Shown here: positions 11,197 to 22,967 of the stretch, piece after piece
How the letters are laid out: every line of letters starts with the position of its first letter
Numbering within the stretch: position 1 is the first letter of the stretch
From: Setomelanomma holmii
Taxonomy: Eukaryota > Ascomycota > Dothideomycetes > Pleosporales > Phaeosphaeriaceae
DNA: 64,000 nucleotides
Assembly (NCBI GenBank): GCA_010015745.1
Contig: ML978182.1
Coordinates: 245,372-309,371 of the forward strand
Direction: 5' to 3'
Notes under the pieces: generated by a model
The model's input: only the letters and a program-made list of their open reading frames with translations
Told to the model about the DNA's origin: nothing
The model's database searches: none
Program-made: the position numbers and the translations under genes

Positions 11197-13107
11197 GGTG
11201 TTTTCTGTTCGCCTTCGTCAGCTCGAGTCAAACAGTGCAAACAGGCGGAGTGCAATAACCCGGTGGCGGGGTAGCCCGCGCAGAGGCGTTCTTACTTTTT
11301 GTATGTGATTTGTGCAACTTCTTTCAACAGGAACGCTCAAATGCGTGACTTGGATGGTCTATAAGTTAATATAGCTTCGGAGAAGACAGATGATTGAACA
11401 AGAGGGGTAGATTGGCACTGCTGTCCTTTTGTAGCACCCACCCACAACAATCTCATGGACTGTTGTAGTTAGCGCATATTGCGCAATTCTCACGTGTTGG
11501 CCATCAAAAGTTTTCTGCCATAACAGATCCTACGTCTTCGACACTCCAGGCCAATCCCGCGCTTGCTTTGTCCGGCGGCATCGGAGCGCCAATGTTTGCC
11601 CCTCTTGCCGAGCGCAGTCGCAATTGGAACTCGTAAAGACATGATTGGTGCTGAGCTCATCACCTCATCTTGCCCAAATCATCCTCAGGATTAGTGTTGC
11701 AATGCCGTCCTGCTAGCTAGAGTCAAACACAGGCTTCCCTGGATGAGAAACTGCTTTACATTTTGCGAAGTCCCTCAGTGCAATGCACAGTTGGAATGGA
11801 CGTGGTCGCGAGGACCATTGCAGACTACACACAGGCCATTCCATATGCAGCAGTATTGGTCCTTGACCTTTCCTGTTCCGTGCTCATGGACACCATGCAA
11901 AGACGTAGCAGCTTTGGCCGCCTTCTTCCCATGAATGTAGGATGTAATGGAGAAAGATTCTCATCTTTGTCGTTGCAAATACGGTCGCAGTGTGTAATCT
12001 GAGCCATTCGGGATCGCGGAGGCTGAAGGAAGAGTTAATTCGTATGCACCTTCACAAGGCCAATTGATGTTGCTTCGGGCAGGTCGTCGGGTCATCGCTC
12101 TTCCCACGATAGACCGACTAGCGCAGCCTCATCAAGCGCAGCTGACCCATTCGGCTGGCTTTGGAACCAGCATGCACAACTTCGATGTCGACTAATCAGA
12201 AGTACATGGTTTTGCCAGCTATACCTTGATTCGAATGGCAATTTCGATATTTGTCTCACGTTGAGATGCGTCGACACTCTCTCAGCCTTTTCGAGACACC
12301 ACAAAGTCGCTAAAACCTTCGAACTCTGTATACTGAAGCACGTGTACTCGAGCCCTTAGTTCAGAAGCTGGCTGTCGATGATAGGGCTATGGCATTTCGC
12401 GGCGCTGATTAAGCTCGTTTCTGGCGTTTCCATTCGATGACGAAGTAGCACCAGTGTGTCCGCAACCATGAGCTCATCAAGCATCAGCCAGCCGCACCAA
12501 CAAGCTGCATCCGCCTAGGCTAAACAACTGTAGCAGCACTGAATACAGATGACCATTGTTCGAAGTGTCTACGTTCACCGGGGAGGAACTACTGCCCTCC
12601 GTCTCCCAAGAGATCTCCTAACCCCGGCGCATCTTCACGACGCGGTTCAGTCCGCACAACAAGAACTCCACTTCCCGCTGCAGATTCAACAGGTCGCGAA
12701 AGTGCCCTGGATGGCTAACGAACCAAATGTGAGCTTGGCCATGCACCATCATGTAATTTGGCCATGGATCTGCCTTTCCATCGCAAAGGATCAACGCCCG
12801 GCTACGGTCTTTGGAAGCAATTTGAGCACCTATTCCCTATTTCCGAAAGATCTCCAACAACGTTCATCCACCGCCCCGGAAATCTGCCGCCCCAGCTCAA
12901 TCTCTGATTTGTTAACTCCTTGACATTCGGCATGAAGTGCGGCTAGTCCGTGGGTCATACTCGGGCCCGCTTTGATGGGTTGGATTTTTATATCGTCACT
13001 TATCCCAACCTCTTGTCCCTAACCCTATCCCCCATACACATCGCTTGCCATTTGAAGGTAACACACCAAGACGTCCTTTTTAAGCAGAGGCGATCACAGA
13101 TGGCAAC
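11197..13107. other. Divergent intergenic region between peroxiredoxin and MFS genes
   Basis: This 1.9 kb stretch should carry the promoters of two divergent genes. The longest frame, 12549-12923 plus, has no recognisable feature. I see no RNA gene or mobile element. Confidence 0.5.
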
Positions 13108-14917
13108 ATGTCAACCATCCCGGAAATCGATCTCCCTCGACTGTTGGAACTGGGCTCAAGCGATATAGAGGGCTCGGGAATAAGAACAATGGCCAGAGAG
13201 GACGACAGTCGAAGACCAAGTTGCGATCCCGCATCCGACATTGACAAAGATGTGAGCGAGAAAGAGCAAGATATCAATGAAACAGCTGCGCGACGGACTA
13301 CAGAAGACTCGAATAGAGAAATTGTGTGGCATTGCCTCACGTTCGAAACTGAGCTTCCTCATCCGACAACTATCCACCCGTCGGTAATGGGTCAGGAGCC
13401 ACCACCCGATCCACCGAACCTCACAAAATATGGCGATCCTTTCGAATGGTCTGAAGCGAGAAAGAATATGACAATATGGGTGGCTTGCATCATTACCGCC
13501 CTCACAGCATTCTCAGCGGGATCGTACAGTCCCGGAGTAGGCCAGATGACACAAGAGTGGCACGTGAGCAGTGTTGCAGCACTCGTGGGCATCACTACAT
13601 TCACCACCGGCTTTGCTGTAGCCCCTATGATCCTCGCTCCCTTCTCTGAGATCAACGGCCGAAGACCTGTCTTCATCGCTTCTGGACTTCTTTTCGTCCT
13701 CTGCCAAATCTGCTCCGGCCTGACGCGAAGTTATGCGGGCATGCTCGTCGTCCGCTTTTTCGTCGGTGTAGGTGGTTCGACTTTCTCTACCATGGTTGGC
13801 GGCGTCGTGTCTGACATCTACCACGCCGAAGACCGCAATTCACCCATGGCGCTCTTCTCAGGCGGCGCACTCTTTGGCACAGGCCTCGGCCCCTTGGTCT
13901 GTGGATTCGTTGCACAAAACACCACATGGCGCTGGATCTTCTACTTGCAAGCTATAGCCGATGGCCTCATAGTCGCGCTGATCATAGTCATCTTCAAGGA
14001 GACTCGAGGCTCTGTGCTTCTGTCTCGCAAGGCCAAAGCACTCAACCAATATTATGAAGCTCGTGAGACTGCTGGATACTATGGTTTCAACATGCCTCAT
14101 ATGGAAAAGGGCGCCATATCACAACGCATCAGATGGAAAGTCAAAGCCGACGAAGACCGCGCCTCTCTGTCCAAGATGATCTCCCTCTCTCTGTATCGCC
14201 CGTTCCATCTCCTCTCCACTGAGCCCGTCGTCTTCTGGTTTAGTCTCTGGGTCGCCTTTTCTTGGGCTGTGTTGTACCTCACGCTCGCCGCTATCCCGCT
14301 TGTCTTCCGTACCAACCACGGCTTCTCCTTACAACAAGCCAATGCCGTGTTTGCCAGTATGTGCATCGCGTCCATCATTGCGACTGTCTTATCTATCTAC
14401 CAAGAGAAGATTGCGCGCAAGTATGGAAAACTTGCCAACAGCCCCGAGGGACGACTGTATTTTGCCTGCGTCGAAAGTGCGTGTATGCCAATCGGATTGT
14501 TCATGTTTGGCTGGACTAGTTTTAGTTCGGTGCATTGGGTGGTCCCCGCTATTGCCATCGGCATCGCGACGATCGGAATTTTTGCTATCTACTTGAGCAC
14601 GTTTAATTATCTTGCGGATACATACCACCGGTACGCGAGTTCGGCGCTCGCAGCGCAAAGTTTTTGTCGAAATATGCTTGGTAAATCCAGCCTACGATTG
14701 TTAGGCATATTCAAACGCTAATGGATTTGTTGTAGGTGGTGTCTTCCCGCTGATAACGACACAAATGTACAACAAGCTCGGTTACGGGCCTGCGAGTAGT
14801 TTGCTAGGTGGAATTGGTACTCTATTGACAGTTGTGCCGTGGATTCTGGTCTTCTATGGACCAAGAATCAGGGCAAGGAGTAAATTTGCGAGCGAGATCA
14901 TGAATACATCAGGATGA
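13108..14917 (+). CDS. MFS transporter, DHA1 (multidrug/polyamine) type
   Basis: This is a proton-antiporter-type major facilitator with two exons, 13108-14680 and 14736-14917 (1755 nt, 584 aa). The donor GTAAAT at 14681 and TGTAG acceptor restore the frame, giving NMLGG-VFPLITTQMY. A hydrophilic N-terminal region of about 110 residues precedes the first span (MTIWVACIITALTAFSAGSY). The loop 2-3 signature appears as PFSEINGRRPVFI. DHA1 motif C resembles GGALFGTGLGPLVCGF, with GP in helix V. WRWIFYLQAIADGLI follows, then a central loop and six further helices ending in TVVPWILVFYGPRIRARSKF. This layout is typical of fungal TPO/FLR-like exporters. The substrate cannot be deduced from sequence. 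No biosynthetic genes adjoin it, so it is probably a stand-alone exporter. Confidence 0.9.
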
Positions 14918-15700
14918 GCAGATTTGGAGAAGAGATGAAGTAACAAACGTTGAAATACCCTTAGCATAAGCGAGCATAATTTAGCAATAGAAGTATAATC
15001 CTGACTGAATATGCGTATGAAATGTGTGATTGTGTATGGAATGAACATGGGACAAAAGCATGAATCCAGTGATGATGCGAGGTCGAGCAGTAGATTGGAG
15101 AACTGACACGACCAAAGTCACTTCCATTTTCTGCAGTGTCGTTGATGTTGATGCTTGCAGTGACATTTATTCGAGGAATGCGGCTTAGCTAATGACTAAT
15201 CACATGTTCGTGCGCGTCACCACAGCTGGGCGATGCAAACATCACAAACATCGCGACTCACAATCACTCCTACTAGCTGGTATCGTACCGCGCTTGTCCT
15301 TCACACCAAGCGACGGCCACCACCAGCACCCTCAGGTGCGCATCTTGCCGAGTTCGTTGCCTGCAATCCCTCTAGAGCAAACCAAGAAATGGTTGCAATT
15401 CTCGGGGCAAACCGTTCCCTCCCCGCACCATAACAAACCATGCCTCGATTTCCCATCAAGCCTAAGAATGCGCCTTCTTTCGAGATCAAACCAAACCTCT
15501 TGGGCACCTGCATACAAAAGTGCCTCGACGTCGCTTTGGTTCTACATTGTCTTGCGTTGTTCTGTTCTACTTGCTCCCCTCTTAGCCGTCTTTTCGAGGT
15601 TCAAATCGTTTACTTACACTTGTGTACACTGACAGCTCACAACACGCCATCGTAGCTCTTGTTTGATTCCGAGATTTGATCTGGTGGCATACAAGCCAAC
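14918..15700. other. Intergenic region
   Basis: This covers the 3' flank of the transporter and the promoter/5' UTR of the next gene. The open frame 15192-15632 is pyrimidine-rich leader sequence with no domain. Confidence 0.5.
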
Positions 15701-17419
15701 ATGACGGCAAACGCACCCTACTTTCAGATGCGCTCCGGCCAGTTCATCACCGCGCCGAACAGCACAAACGGTGTGCCTTCCAGCTTCGCTGCTGAAGACG
15801 AAGACGGCGCATATGACCTCTCTGCCGCCGCACGAGCATCGCCGCACGAGCATCATCCTTCCTTGTACTCTGCGCATCCTGTCCATCACCTTCCTTCGGG
15901 AACAGCGCTGAACCCCATGGACGAGAATCACAATCTCGCAGACCTACTCGAGGCTGCGACAACAGCGGCGGACCAGGCCGCTCAGGCTTTGGACATTCCT
16001 GAGGCGGCCCCGGCAGGTCCAGCGGTGCAGGCACACAGCAAGAGGAAGAGAGTGACAAGTCCCACATCAGATAAGGCTGTTGCGACACCTTGCGCACGAC
16101 CCATCATTGCGTCCAAACGTCGGAGGGTCGACGTACCCACGGACCCCGAGCTTCAGAAATTTGACCATGCAGTGCACGGCAGCACTCTAGTCAACAGTAC
16201 CCCTCGTCAAGGTGAGTCTTTACTAAGTGATGCTCGTGCAGCAGGTGTCCACTCTGCCGCCGCCTTGTTTCGCCGTACATCTGAGAGATCCTCACGCAAA
16301 TATACACGACCGCCCATGTCGAAGCTCTTCATGTCCCTCCAGCTCAGCCCGGAGAACTTCCTACAGCTTCAAGCCCAGGCTAAGACGTACATGCTCGACA
16401 CGAACTATCCTGAGCGACAAAATTGTGTCGGAAACCGTGGTAAGGGAGACACCGACATGGTCAAGCTCCGACTCTTCAACTGTGTTCGGGACTTCTTGAA
16501 TGCCGGAATTGGAGAGCAGTTCTTCGGAGCAAACGTAGAGAAGCCAGGCGAGCGAGAGGCTGTTGAAGCCGCTCGTTCTCTGGGAGAGGACCAAATGCCG
16601 AACACAGAGGAGAGGCTGACGTGGCCGAGGGATGGCAATAAGATTATCAGTCTCGTCACGCCTCTTATGCGAAGAATGGTCACAAACGAGCGACAGCGCA
16701 TGTACGCGATCGAGACGAGGAAAGGTGGCTCGAAGAAGCAAGACAAGGAAGGCAGTGTCGAAGGCACATTTGAGCAGATGCCTCAAAGTCCAGCTGTGGC
16801 AAGCTCTCGTGGGCAGAGTGTCGAGCAGCACTTGCAACCAGCCTTTGATCCCGGTCTCAGCCAAGAAGAAAACCTCACGCAGCTCCCCACCGCCAGTCTT
16901 TCAGGGCTTGAGGTCAAGGACATCAACATCTTCCTCCTAACTCCCGATTGGTTGCTCAATGAAACGATGAAGTCTAGCCCCAAGCTCGATGAGAAGCGCA
17001 TTGCCGCTGCCGAGGCACCCACTGCATTGACTTTATATGCCTGGGAGCGAGTGATGGCTGATATCACCGCGCTTCTCAGCAGAGCCGTTGCAAGGTATCC
17101 TGTACTCAACCCAGCCGGCCAACACGCATCTGAGGGCATTCCGGACCAGCTCACGGACACTCTACAAGAGCTTGCTGCGGCGGCAAATGCGATGCAAAAC
17201 GACAACATCACGGATGTTGGACAGCGATCAAGCCGTCTCCCGATCTACAACATCAAGACCGTCGGGCCTACTGGGTGGGAAGTGATTCAGAACGCAGAGC
17301 AGTGGAGTGACTTGCTTCAGCGCAGGAGTCAAGAAGTCTGGGCTGACGGCATTGTTAATATTGTTGTGGAGTTGACAGAGGGGCCTGTTACTGCCAGTGT
17401 GCAGATCACAGGGAATTGA
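15701..17419 (+). CDS. Nuclear-type protein of unknown function
   Basis: This 572-residue protein is not one I recognise. The N-terminal 115 residues are acidic and Ala/His-rich. Two clusters, KRKR near residue 111 and KRRR near 139, look like a bipartite or double nuclear localisation signal. A structured-looking central region spans residues 205-350, with LFMSLQLSPENFLQLQAQAKTY, KGDTDMVKLRLFNCVRDFL and NKIISLVTPLMRRMVTNERQR, mostly helical. A low-complexity Gln/Ser linker follows, then a second block (LTLYAWERVMADITALLSRAV, PIYNIKTVGPTGWEVIQNAEQW) ending in short beta-like segments. The frame is continuous, but 16212-16244 looks like a 30-33 nt mini-intron (GTGAGT...TACTAAG...GCAG) whose removal would keep the frame. 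The start ATG at 15701 follows a long leader. It may be a transcription or chromatin factor, but that is a guess. Confidence 0.75.
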   Translation: MTANAPYFQMRSGQFITAPNSTNGVPSSFAAEDEDGAYDLSAAARASPHEHHPSLYSAHPVHHLPSGTALNPMDENHNLADLLEAATTAADQAAQALDIPEAAPAGPAVQAHSKRKRVTSPTSDKAVATPCARPIIASKRRRVDVPTDPELQKFDHAVHGSTLVNSTPRQGESLLSDARAAGVHSAAALFRRTSERSSRKYTRPPMSKLFMSLQLSPENFLQLQAQAKTYMLDTNYPERQNCVGNRGKGDTDMVKLRLFNCVRDFLNAGIGEQFFGANVEKPGEREAVEAARSLGEDQMPNTEERLTWPRDGNKIISLVTPLMRRMVTNERQRMYAIETRKGGSKKQDKEGSVEGTFEQMPQSPAVASSRGQSVEQHLQPAFDPGLSQEENLTQLPTASLSGLEVKDINIFLLTPDWLLNETMKSSPKLDEKRIAAAEAPTALTLYAWERVMADITALLSRAVARYPVLNPAGQHASEGIPDQLTDTLQELAAAANAMQNDNITDVGQRSSRLPIYNIKTVGPTGWEVIQNAEQWSDLLQRRSQEVWADGIVNIVVELTEGPVTASVQITGN

Positions 17420-17950
17420 TGACAAGAAGGTAAATTGGGCGGAGGAACTGTATGATCCCCTGATGGTGTACATGACTGGCGTCGAGGAAGTTCATGTGGA
17501 GGTCTTGTGCAATGATTCCCCTGTAATGGCCCATATGGCCTCAGAGACTTTTGTCTGTAGCGACTGCAAGCAATGACATCTCCTGAAAACCCTAATCGTG
17601 ATCGACTGCACTTCGTAAATATCGAGCCAAGCGGGCACATATTGTTGCGGTACCTGTCGCGCTCAACATGGCAATGAGTGCCAGATGGCACTGAAGATAA
17701 CACACGAGGTTTCATGCATCAAAATCGACAGTTTTGTATAAATTGGCGAAGCCATTGAGATTTTCTTTTAGCAGGATGTACAAGCATTGCGGACACAAGA
17801 TGTCGGATGATAACACAAACAGCCCTTCACATGGCCAAACAACCATCTCTAGCCGTGACTGTACATGGTGCGACAGCATCTATAGGTATCCATATATAAC
17901 GCCGTGATGCAATGCATGTCCGAATGCGCCGATACGAATGAGCCTAGGAA
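17420..17950. other. Convergent intergenic region
   Basis: Only presumptive 3' UTRs of two convergent genes are expected. No feature is seen. Confidence 0.5.
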
Positions 17951-19201
17951 TCAGAAATCATCGCCCTCGTGCCATTCCCGCCCTGCCTCAAGCGCCCGAT
18001 TCCTCGGATCCTTGCCCCGCTCTTCAGCATCCCTCTTGAGCCCATCCACAATCGGCCGCAACCGATCTATTTCTCTCCTGAACTCGTCGTCCTTGCCTTC
18101 TTCTGGCTTTTCGAGAGTCTCGAGCTTCTCATGGTCACCCATCTTCTCTGCTTCTTCCCGTTCTTTGCCCTTTTCTTCCCACTCTCTCAGATCCCTTTCA
18201 CGGTCACCGAGTTCGTTCTTGAGAGACATGAAGTCGGAGAAAGCCTCTTCGCCGCCAAAGCAGGTTCCGTATTGGTCGCAGAAGCAGACGTGCTCTCTCG
18301 GGCAAAAGATGTTCTGGCCGGTGAAGACGAATTGCCAGACGTACTCCCATATGCGACCCGACAGGTAGTCGGGCAGCTTGGTGTTGAAGAGCCAGTCGCG
18401 GTACCAGACATACTGGGCGTAGGGCTTCGCTTGGATGCGCTCACGGGAGAGGGCGAATTGCGCGCAACATGGTTGCGCGAGGACGGATGGGACCTCATCG
18501 AGAGGGAAGATTTCACTCCATGATTTGGCCAGCAGAACCTCCTCTTGCTTGAAGTCATTCGCCTCTGTCTCGCCAGGGTGCATCCAGTCGGGACAACCTG
18601 GGTGCCAGCTGCAACGCATGTTCACAAATCCCTCCCTCCATACCCGTTGGCGGCTGAGGCGCGAGATGAGGAGTGCGGCGTCATTTCCGAGCAGCTCGTC
18701 GTTGTGCCATGTCAGCTGATGCGCGTGCATGAAGATGGCGACATCGGGCAGCTTGTCGTAGTTGTCGATGATCCATGTAAGGTAGATCATGACCTCGTGG
18801 CCCTTGTTCTTGGGTGGATGCAGCGGCGCCTTGGGGTCGTCTGCGATGTAGACGTGCTTGACCTGGTGTGGCAGCTTCTCGTCCATCCAGTCGATATTCT
18901 CCTCCTTCGTCTTCGCGATGACGAGCACCGAGGTGTAATTGTGCCCCGAAGGCATGCGCGACCCGGGCTTGAAGTTGAGCTTCGGATTCCATTCCTCATA
19001 CTGTGGATCTTGCGCGGACGGCGATGACGGCGCTCCAGCAGAGCTACCAGGCGGGTGGGTCGCGCCAACGTGCTCTCCCAGCCCTACCCGCTGTGGTAAT
19101 TTCTCCCATGTTTCGCGGCCGGTGTGGCTCGAGTAGAAGAATAGGGCGACGAATAAAAGTAGGGCCGTGGCAAGCAGCGGTATTGCATTCCGCCGAGTCA
19201 T
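17951..19201 (-). CDS. DUF3431 type II membrane protein
   Basis: This is an intronless gene of 416 codons from the ATG at 19201 (MTRRNAIPLLATALLLFVALFF). The longer frame to 19336 lacks a plausible N terminus. Residues 6-24 form a signal-anchor span after a basic MTRR, so the rest probably faces the Golgi/ER lumen or the outside. The body matches the fungal DUF3431 family. VLVIAKTKEENIDWMDEKLP, KHVYIADDPKAPLHPPKNKGHE, YLTWIIDNYDKLPDVAIFMHAH and QPCCAQFALSRERI are the hallmark blocks, and the layout is reminiscent of a glycosyltransferase fold. The C-terminal 90 residues are a Glu/Lys/Arg-rich probable coiled coil. Function is unknown in the family. An enzymatic role on glycans is only suggested by topology and the DxxxHxH-like stretch (DVAIFMHAH). 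Confidence 0.85.
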   Translation of the reverse strand: MTRRNAIPLLATALLLFVALFFYSSHTGRETWEKLPQRVGLGEHVGATHPPGSSAGAPSSPSAQDPQYEEWNPKLNFKPGSRMPSGHNYTSVLVIAKTKEENIDWMDEKLPHQVKHVYIADDPKAPLHPPKNKGHEVMIYLTWIIDNYDKLPDVAIFMHAHQLTWHNDELLGNDAALLISRLSRQRVWREGFVNMRCSWHPGCPDWMHPGETEANDFKQEEVLLAKSWSEIFPLDEVPSVLAQPCCAQFALSRERIQAKPYAQYVWYRDWLFNTKLPDYLSGRIWEYVWQFVFTGQNIFCPREHVCFCDQYGTCFGGEEAFSDFMSLKNELGDRERDLREWEEKGKEREEAEKMGDHEKLETLEKPEEGKDDEFRREIDRLRPIVDGLKRDAEERGKDPRNRALEAGREWHEGDDF

Positions 19202-21143
19202 GTTGTATATGTGCGCAAGGGAGCAATGAGCGTCGAGAAATTCCGAATGAGCGGCACCCTCGTGGGAGGTCAGGATACGGCTGGAATGATGCTGCGACTC
19301 CTTTGCATGCTTGTAAGTCTGCCGTGGTGGCAGCATCGGAGAGACTGCGTGCGCTTACCTGTGGAAACGCCGCGCGGCGTGCGATGAATTCGGGGCCGCC
19401 GCAGTAGACGGCTTCAGCTTCACCGTCTAGCACAAAAAGGAGCGGCAGTTTGGTTTGCACATCAGCGCATATCAAGGATCGAAAGGAGAAAAAAAGACCA
19501 GATGTATGTTGCGGATCGAGGAGACACAAGACGGACACCGAGAGACAAGGCGTCGCACTTGTACGGTACCCACGACGGCGCCGTCGTATCTGCGTGCGGC
19601 CATCTGGTTCCTGGACGCGCTGAGCAACGTCAACTGGTGCGCATTCGGCAGGCACTTCAACACGACTAGCTAGCCCCATCCCTGCATTGTTCTAGCCTTG
19701 CCCGCCTTCGCTCTCCAAATAGCATTCCCTCCACGCAGTGGCCGCATTAGGTCAGCCCGGCCATCTAAGTTATACCTTTCAGGCTTCTTCGCTGGCTTCG
19801 TTGTATGGAACCTCACTGTGGAGTACTTTGCGTGTGAACAAACGATGATACATGTTTCATTTCGACTTCTCTAGAGGGACTAACATCTGCGACAGTCCGC
19901 TTGCGCATGGAACCTACTTTTCCACCCTCCATTTACGAATCAATAGTGGCTGGCTGATGCTTCCCAAGTCATTATAATACAGGTCAGGGGGACTACAAGA
20001 CCTTTCTGAGGCGCCAAAGACTTCATCAGCGCGCATGAAATACCATCGCAAGCACATTATTGCGACTGTGGTTTCCACTAACACTTATCACAGGACTGCA
20101 GATGAAGCTCAACTCTAGCAGAATGCTGAACCATGCTTTGCGCATGCAAAACCTGCTGGCGAGCGTATCGCACAGATGAACGGCAAGGATCCCGAGTGTT
20201 GGTTTGCGGTTTGTCCACTTGTGGTGTCGCATGATTTTACCTTTTGCTTAGCTACCGCAAGAAATGTGCGACCACGTTTGAGCGACAAAAGCAAAGCGAG
20301 GAGTTGGAGCAAACAAGTGGCAAGTAACATGACACAAAGGAGAGTCGGGCACGTACCTCTTTCTGCATCGCGCCTTCAGCGCCCGCCAACACGTGCGGTA
20401 GCAACGTGGTCACTGCGCGGGAACCAGCCTGAATATCTCCATCGCGCGTCACCGTTCATGGGCGCCGACATAGCAGTAGGCATTCAGTCGCAATCAGGGG
20501 CTACCTGACCGAATCCTACTGGTGGAGCTACGTGTGGACGATGACATGTGCTGTATGGAAAATGGTTGCGCGGCTCATTGAAAGCGTTCGGCGGTAGTTA
20601 CAAGTGCACGGCGAGTGATGCTCTATGGTCGGTCGCTGATAATTGCAAGCCCGTTCAGCGAACTGTCGCAGGCTGCTGTTGACATGTCGCGGCTTATGAT
20701 GTGGTTTGAAGATATTTGAATGTGCTGGTGGGCGGGAGGTGAGGCGGACTGATTTCTTTGACGTCCTGGTTTTGCATCGAATGGGCATGATATAGAAGTA
20801 CAATTTGGTGTCGACGCTGATGATCAAGACGAATGACGCGTTCTGAGGCATAGCTGCTGCCCCACAAAGCCTTTACCGATGTGCTGAAACCGATTCTCCA
20901 AGGAAACACCGAGTCGAAGAGGGCTAGGAAGATGTCGAGCTGCTAGATGGCAGACTATCGAAGTATGCTCCCTCGCGCGCCGCGACCATATTGAAGAACT
21001 TTTTTGGTCGACCATATACCCGTGTTGTAAAAAGCCGTATTAAACTGCCCCAGAGTAGCCCTAGGATTACAGATGTGAATGCTGAGAGAAGGCCTGCCAA
21101 TCTAACTTAGTACCGCTTGGGTTCTGGCAGTGTCAGCGGGGAG
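19202..21143. other. Intergenic region, 1.9 kb
   Basis: No convincing gene is seen. Open frames at 19455-19673 plus, 20176-20508 plus and 20528-20851 minus lack domains and overlap antisense frames. The segment immediately right of 19201 should be the DUF3431 gene promoter. Confidence 0.45.
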
Positions 21144-22187
21144 CTAGCGGTAAGAACGGTCGTAGTCACCCTCGTACGAGCGACCGCCGCCGCTGTACGC
21201 CTCGCGTGGAGGAGGTGCATCATAGCCACCGGCACCACCAGCAGCTGGTGGAGGAGGGCGATCGTAGTATCCGCTGCCGCCGCCTCGACGGTCGTCACGT
21301 CCGCTATCCCGGCCACTATATCCACGGTCAGATGCGTAGCGGTCGACACCTCGTGGGCCATAATCGTCGCGACGTCCATAGCCGCCGCCGCCGCCGCCTC
21401 CACCATAGCCGCGGTCATCGTAGCGGGAGCTGCGAGAGCCATAGTCATCACGACGGCCATAGCCACCACGACGGTCATCAGAGTAACGATCACCATAGCG
21501 AGAGCCGCCACGAGGAGGACCTCCACCACGACCACCAAACTCTGGATATTGTGTTAGGTCGATGATACTACGCGACGCAGAAGTGAACTTACCACGCTTA
21601 GGCGGACCATAGTACTTGCCCGGAGTGGGAGTGCGAGGCCGGGCGCGGCGCGCCTTCTCGATGCTCAGCGTCCTACCTTGGTGGACTTCACCCTGGAGAC
21701 CCTCCTTGGCCGCATCAGCCTGATCGGCGGTGACCATCTTAACGAATCCAAAGCCACGCGACTCCTTGGTGTGCGGATCACGCATGATGTTGCACTGCTC
21801 GACCTCGCCATACTTCTCGAACAGACGTGTGACCTCCTCTTCGGTGAGAGAAGGGTGGATGCCAGTAACGAAGAGGTTGGAGCCCGAGTTGCGGGCGCCT
21901 TCGTCGTCGTCGTCGTCGTTCCGGGCAGCCGGGGGAGGGCCGCTGCTTATCGCGTTAGTAGGCACCCATCAAAGAGGTTGGTGTAGCCTACCGGCTATCG
22001 CGAGCACCGGGCGAAGCGCTGCGGGCACGCGAGTTGTCGACGTCGCGGCGCTCACCGCGCGGTGACCTGCTGCGATCGCGTTCATAGCCACGAGGCTCGT
22101 CTGCGCGCGCTGTCAGCAAATTGGCCAAGGGGCGGGCGGAAGGGTGGACAAACCATCGTAGCCACGCTGATCGTTTTCGTACTCCAT
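21144..22187 (-). CDS. RRM/RGG RNA-binding protein, Tra2-like
   Basis: This is a nuclear RNA-binding protein with one RRM and an Arg/Gly/Tyr-rich tail, resembling transformer-2-type splicing regulators. Four exons, 22187-22154, 22100-21992, 21945-21593 and 21541-21144, total 894 nt and encode 297 aa. The short N-terminal exons encode an RS/acidic leader (YERDRSRSPRGERRD). The RRM carries RNP2 LFVTGI and RNP1 RGFGFVKM, with the loop LTEEEVTRLFEKYGEVEQC between them, at about residues 65-140. The tail has repeated RGG, SRY, DDR and GGYGRRDD units, typical for methylated RGG proteins in condensates. The last intron (21542-21592, 51 nt, GTAAGT donor, CTAAC branch) is in frame with no stop, so retention would add 17 residues. 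The exon 3 acceptor is a tandem AAGCAG that can add or drop one Ser. Confidence 0.9.
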
Positions 22188-22967
22188 GGTTACCTGTTGT
22201 TTCGAGGTGTTGGAGTCGATGGTTTACTGTTGAGGAAGGTGTTGTTTGGTCGAGAGAGTGTTAGGCCTGGATTTTTTGGCAGGGCGGATCGACAGGCCGC
22301 GCCTCTTCTAAGTAAGCGTCGCGCTAGGACCTTCTGACGCAGGTGACACTGCAAGTAAGTGGAGAGTGTGGGTGAAGGCGGGTCTGCCGAGTGTCAAGGC
22401 AAGGGCAGCAAACGGATATACGTGAGTGTTTGAAAGGAGAATGAGAGACGGCAAGTGCGAGGGACAAAGAGGCAGCAGCTTGGCAGGCTGACAAGTGAGG
22501 CAACGACCAGGGGCGACGCCGCCCTATTCGAGTCCGAGGCCTCAACGTGCGCGAACCTTACAAGTCAGCTGTCGCATCACTTTTGCGCATCGTAAGGCGA
22601 TTGGCCCTTCGAATAACAATACTGGGTGGAAGTCCTCGAGTAGGTAGCAGTTACTCTGATCGTGGCACCACGTATCCACATTCTGCTGCTTGCGGGCGGT
22701 CTGGAATTTGCTCAATAATATTCATTCCCATCACTACATCCTGCTCGTTGTCCCAGCCAGCCTGCGAACTTTGACACCCAGCTAAATGCTATGCAACCTA
22801 ATTACTCTTCGTTGTCGCGCCCTCGATCACTGAGTATCGACAACGAGACCACCTTACGCCAATACAAGCACATCCTTTGTGGTATGTTACAGTGCCAAAT
22901 GTAATACAGGGCATAAGGAGAAGGGAGCAGACAGAATAATCTAAAAGAGAAAAAAAAGGAAACACAA
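22188..22967. other. Intergenic region
   Basis: This holds the promoter and 5' UTR of the RRM gene and the 3' end of the Nto1 gene. An A-rich run near 22947-22960 lies just downstream of the Nto1 stop. No gene is seen. Confidence 0.5.

Noticed and set aside
21107..21538. Val/Ala/Met-rich minus frame and Thr/Ala/Ile-rich plus frame over the RRM gene
   Set aside because: Shadows of the RGG-coding repeats of the RRM protein.
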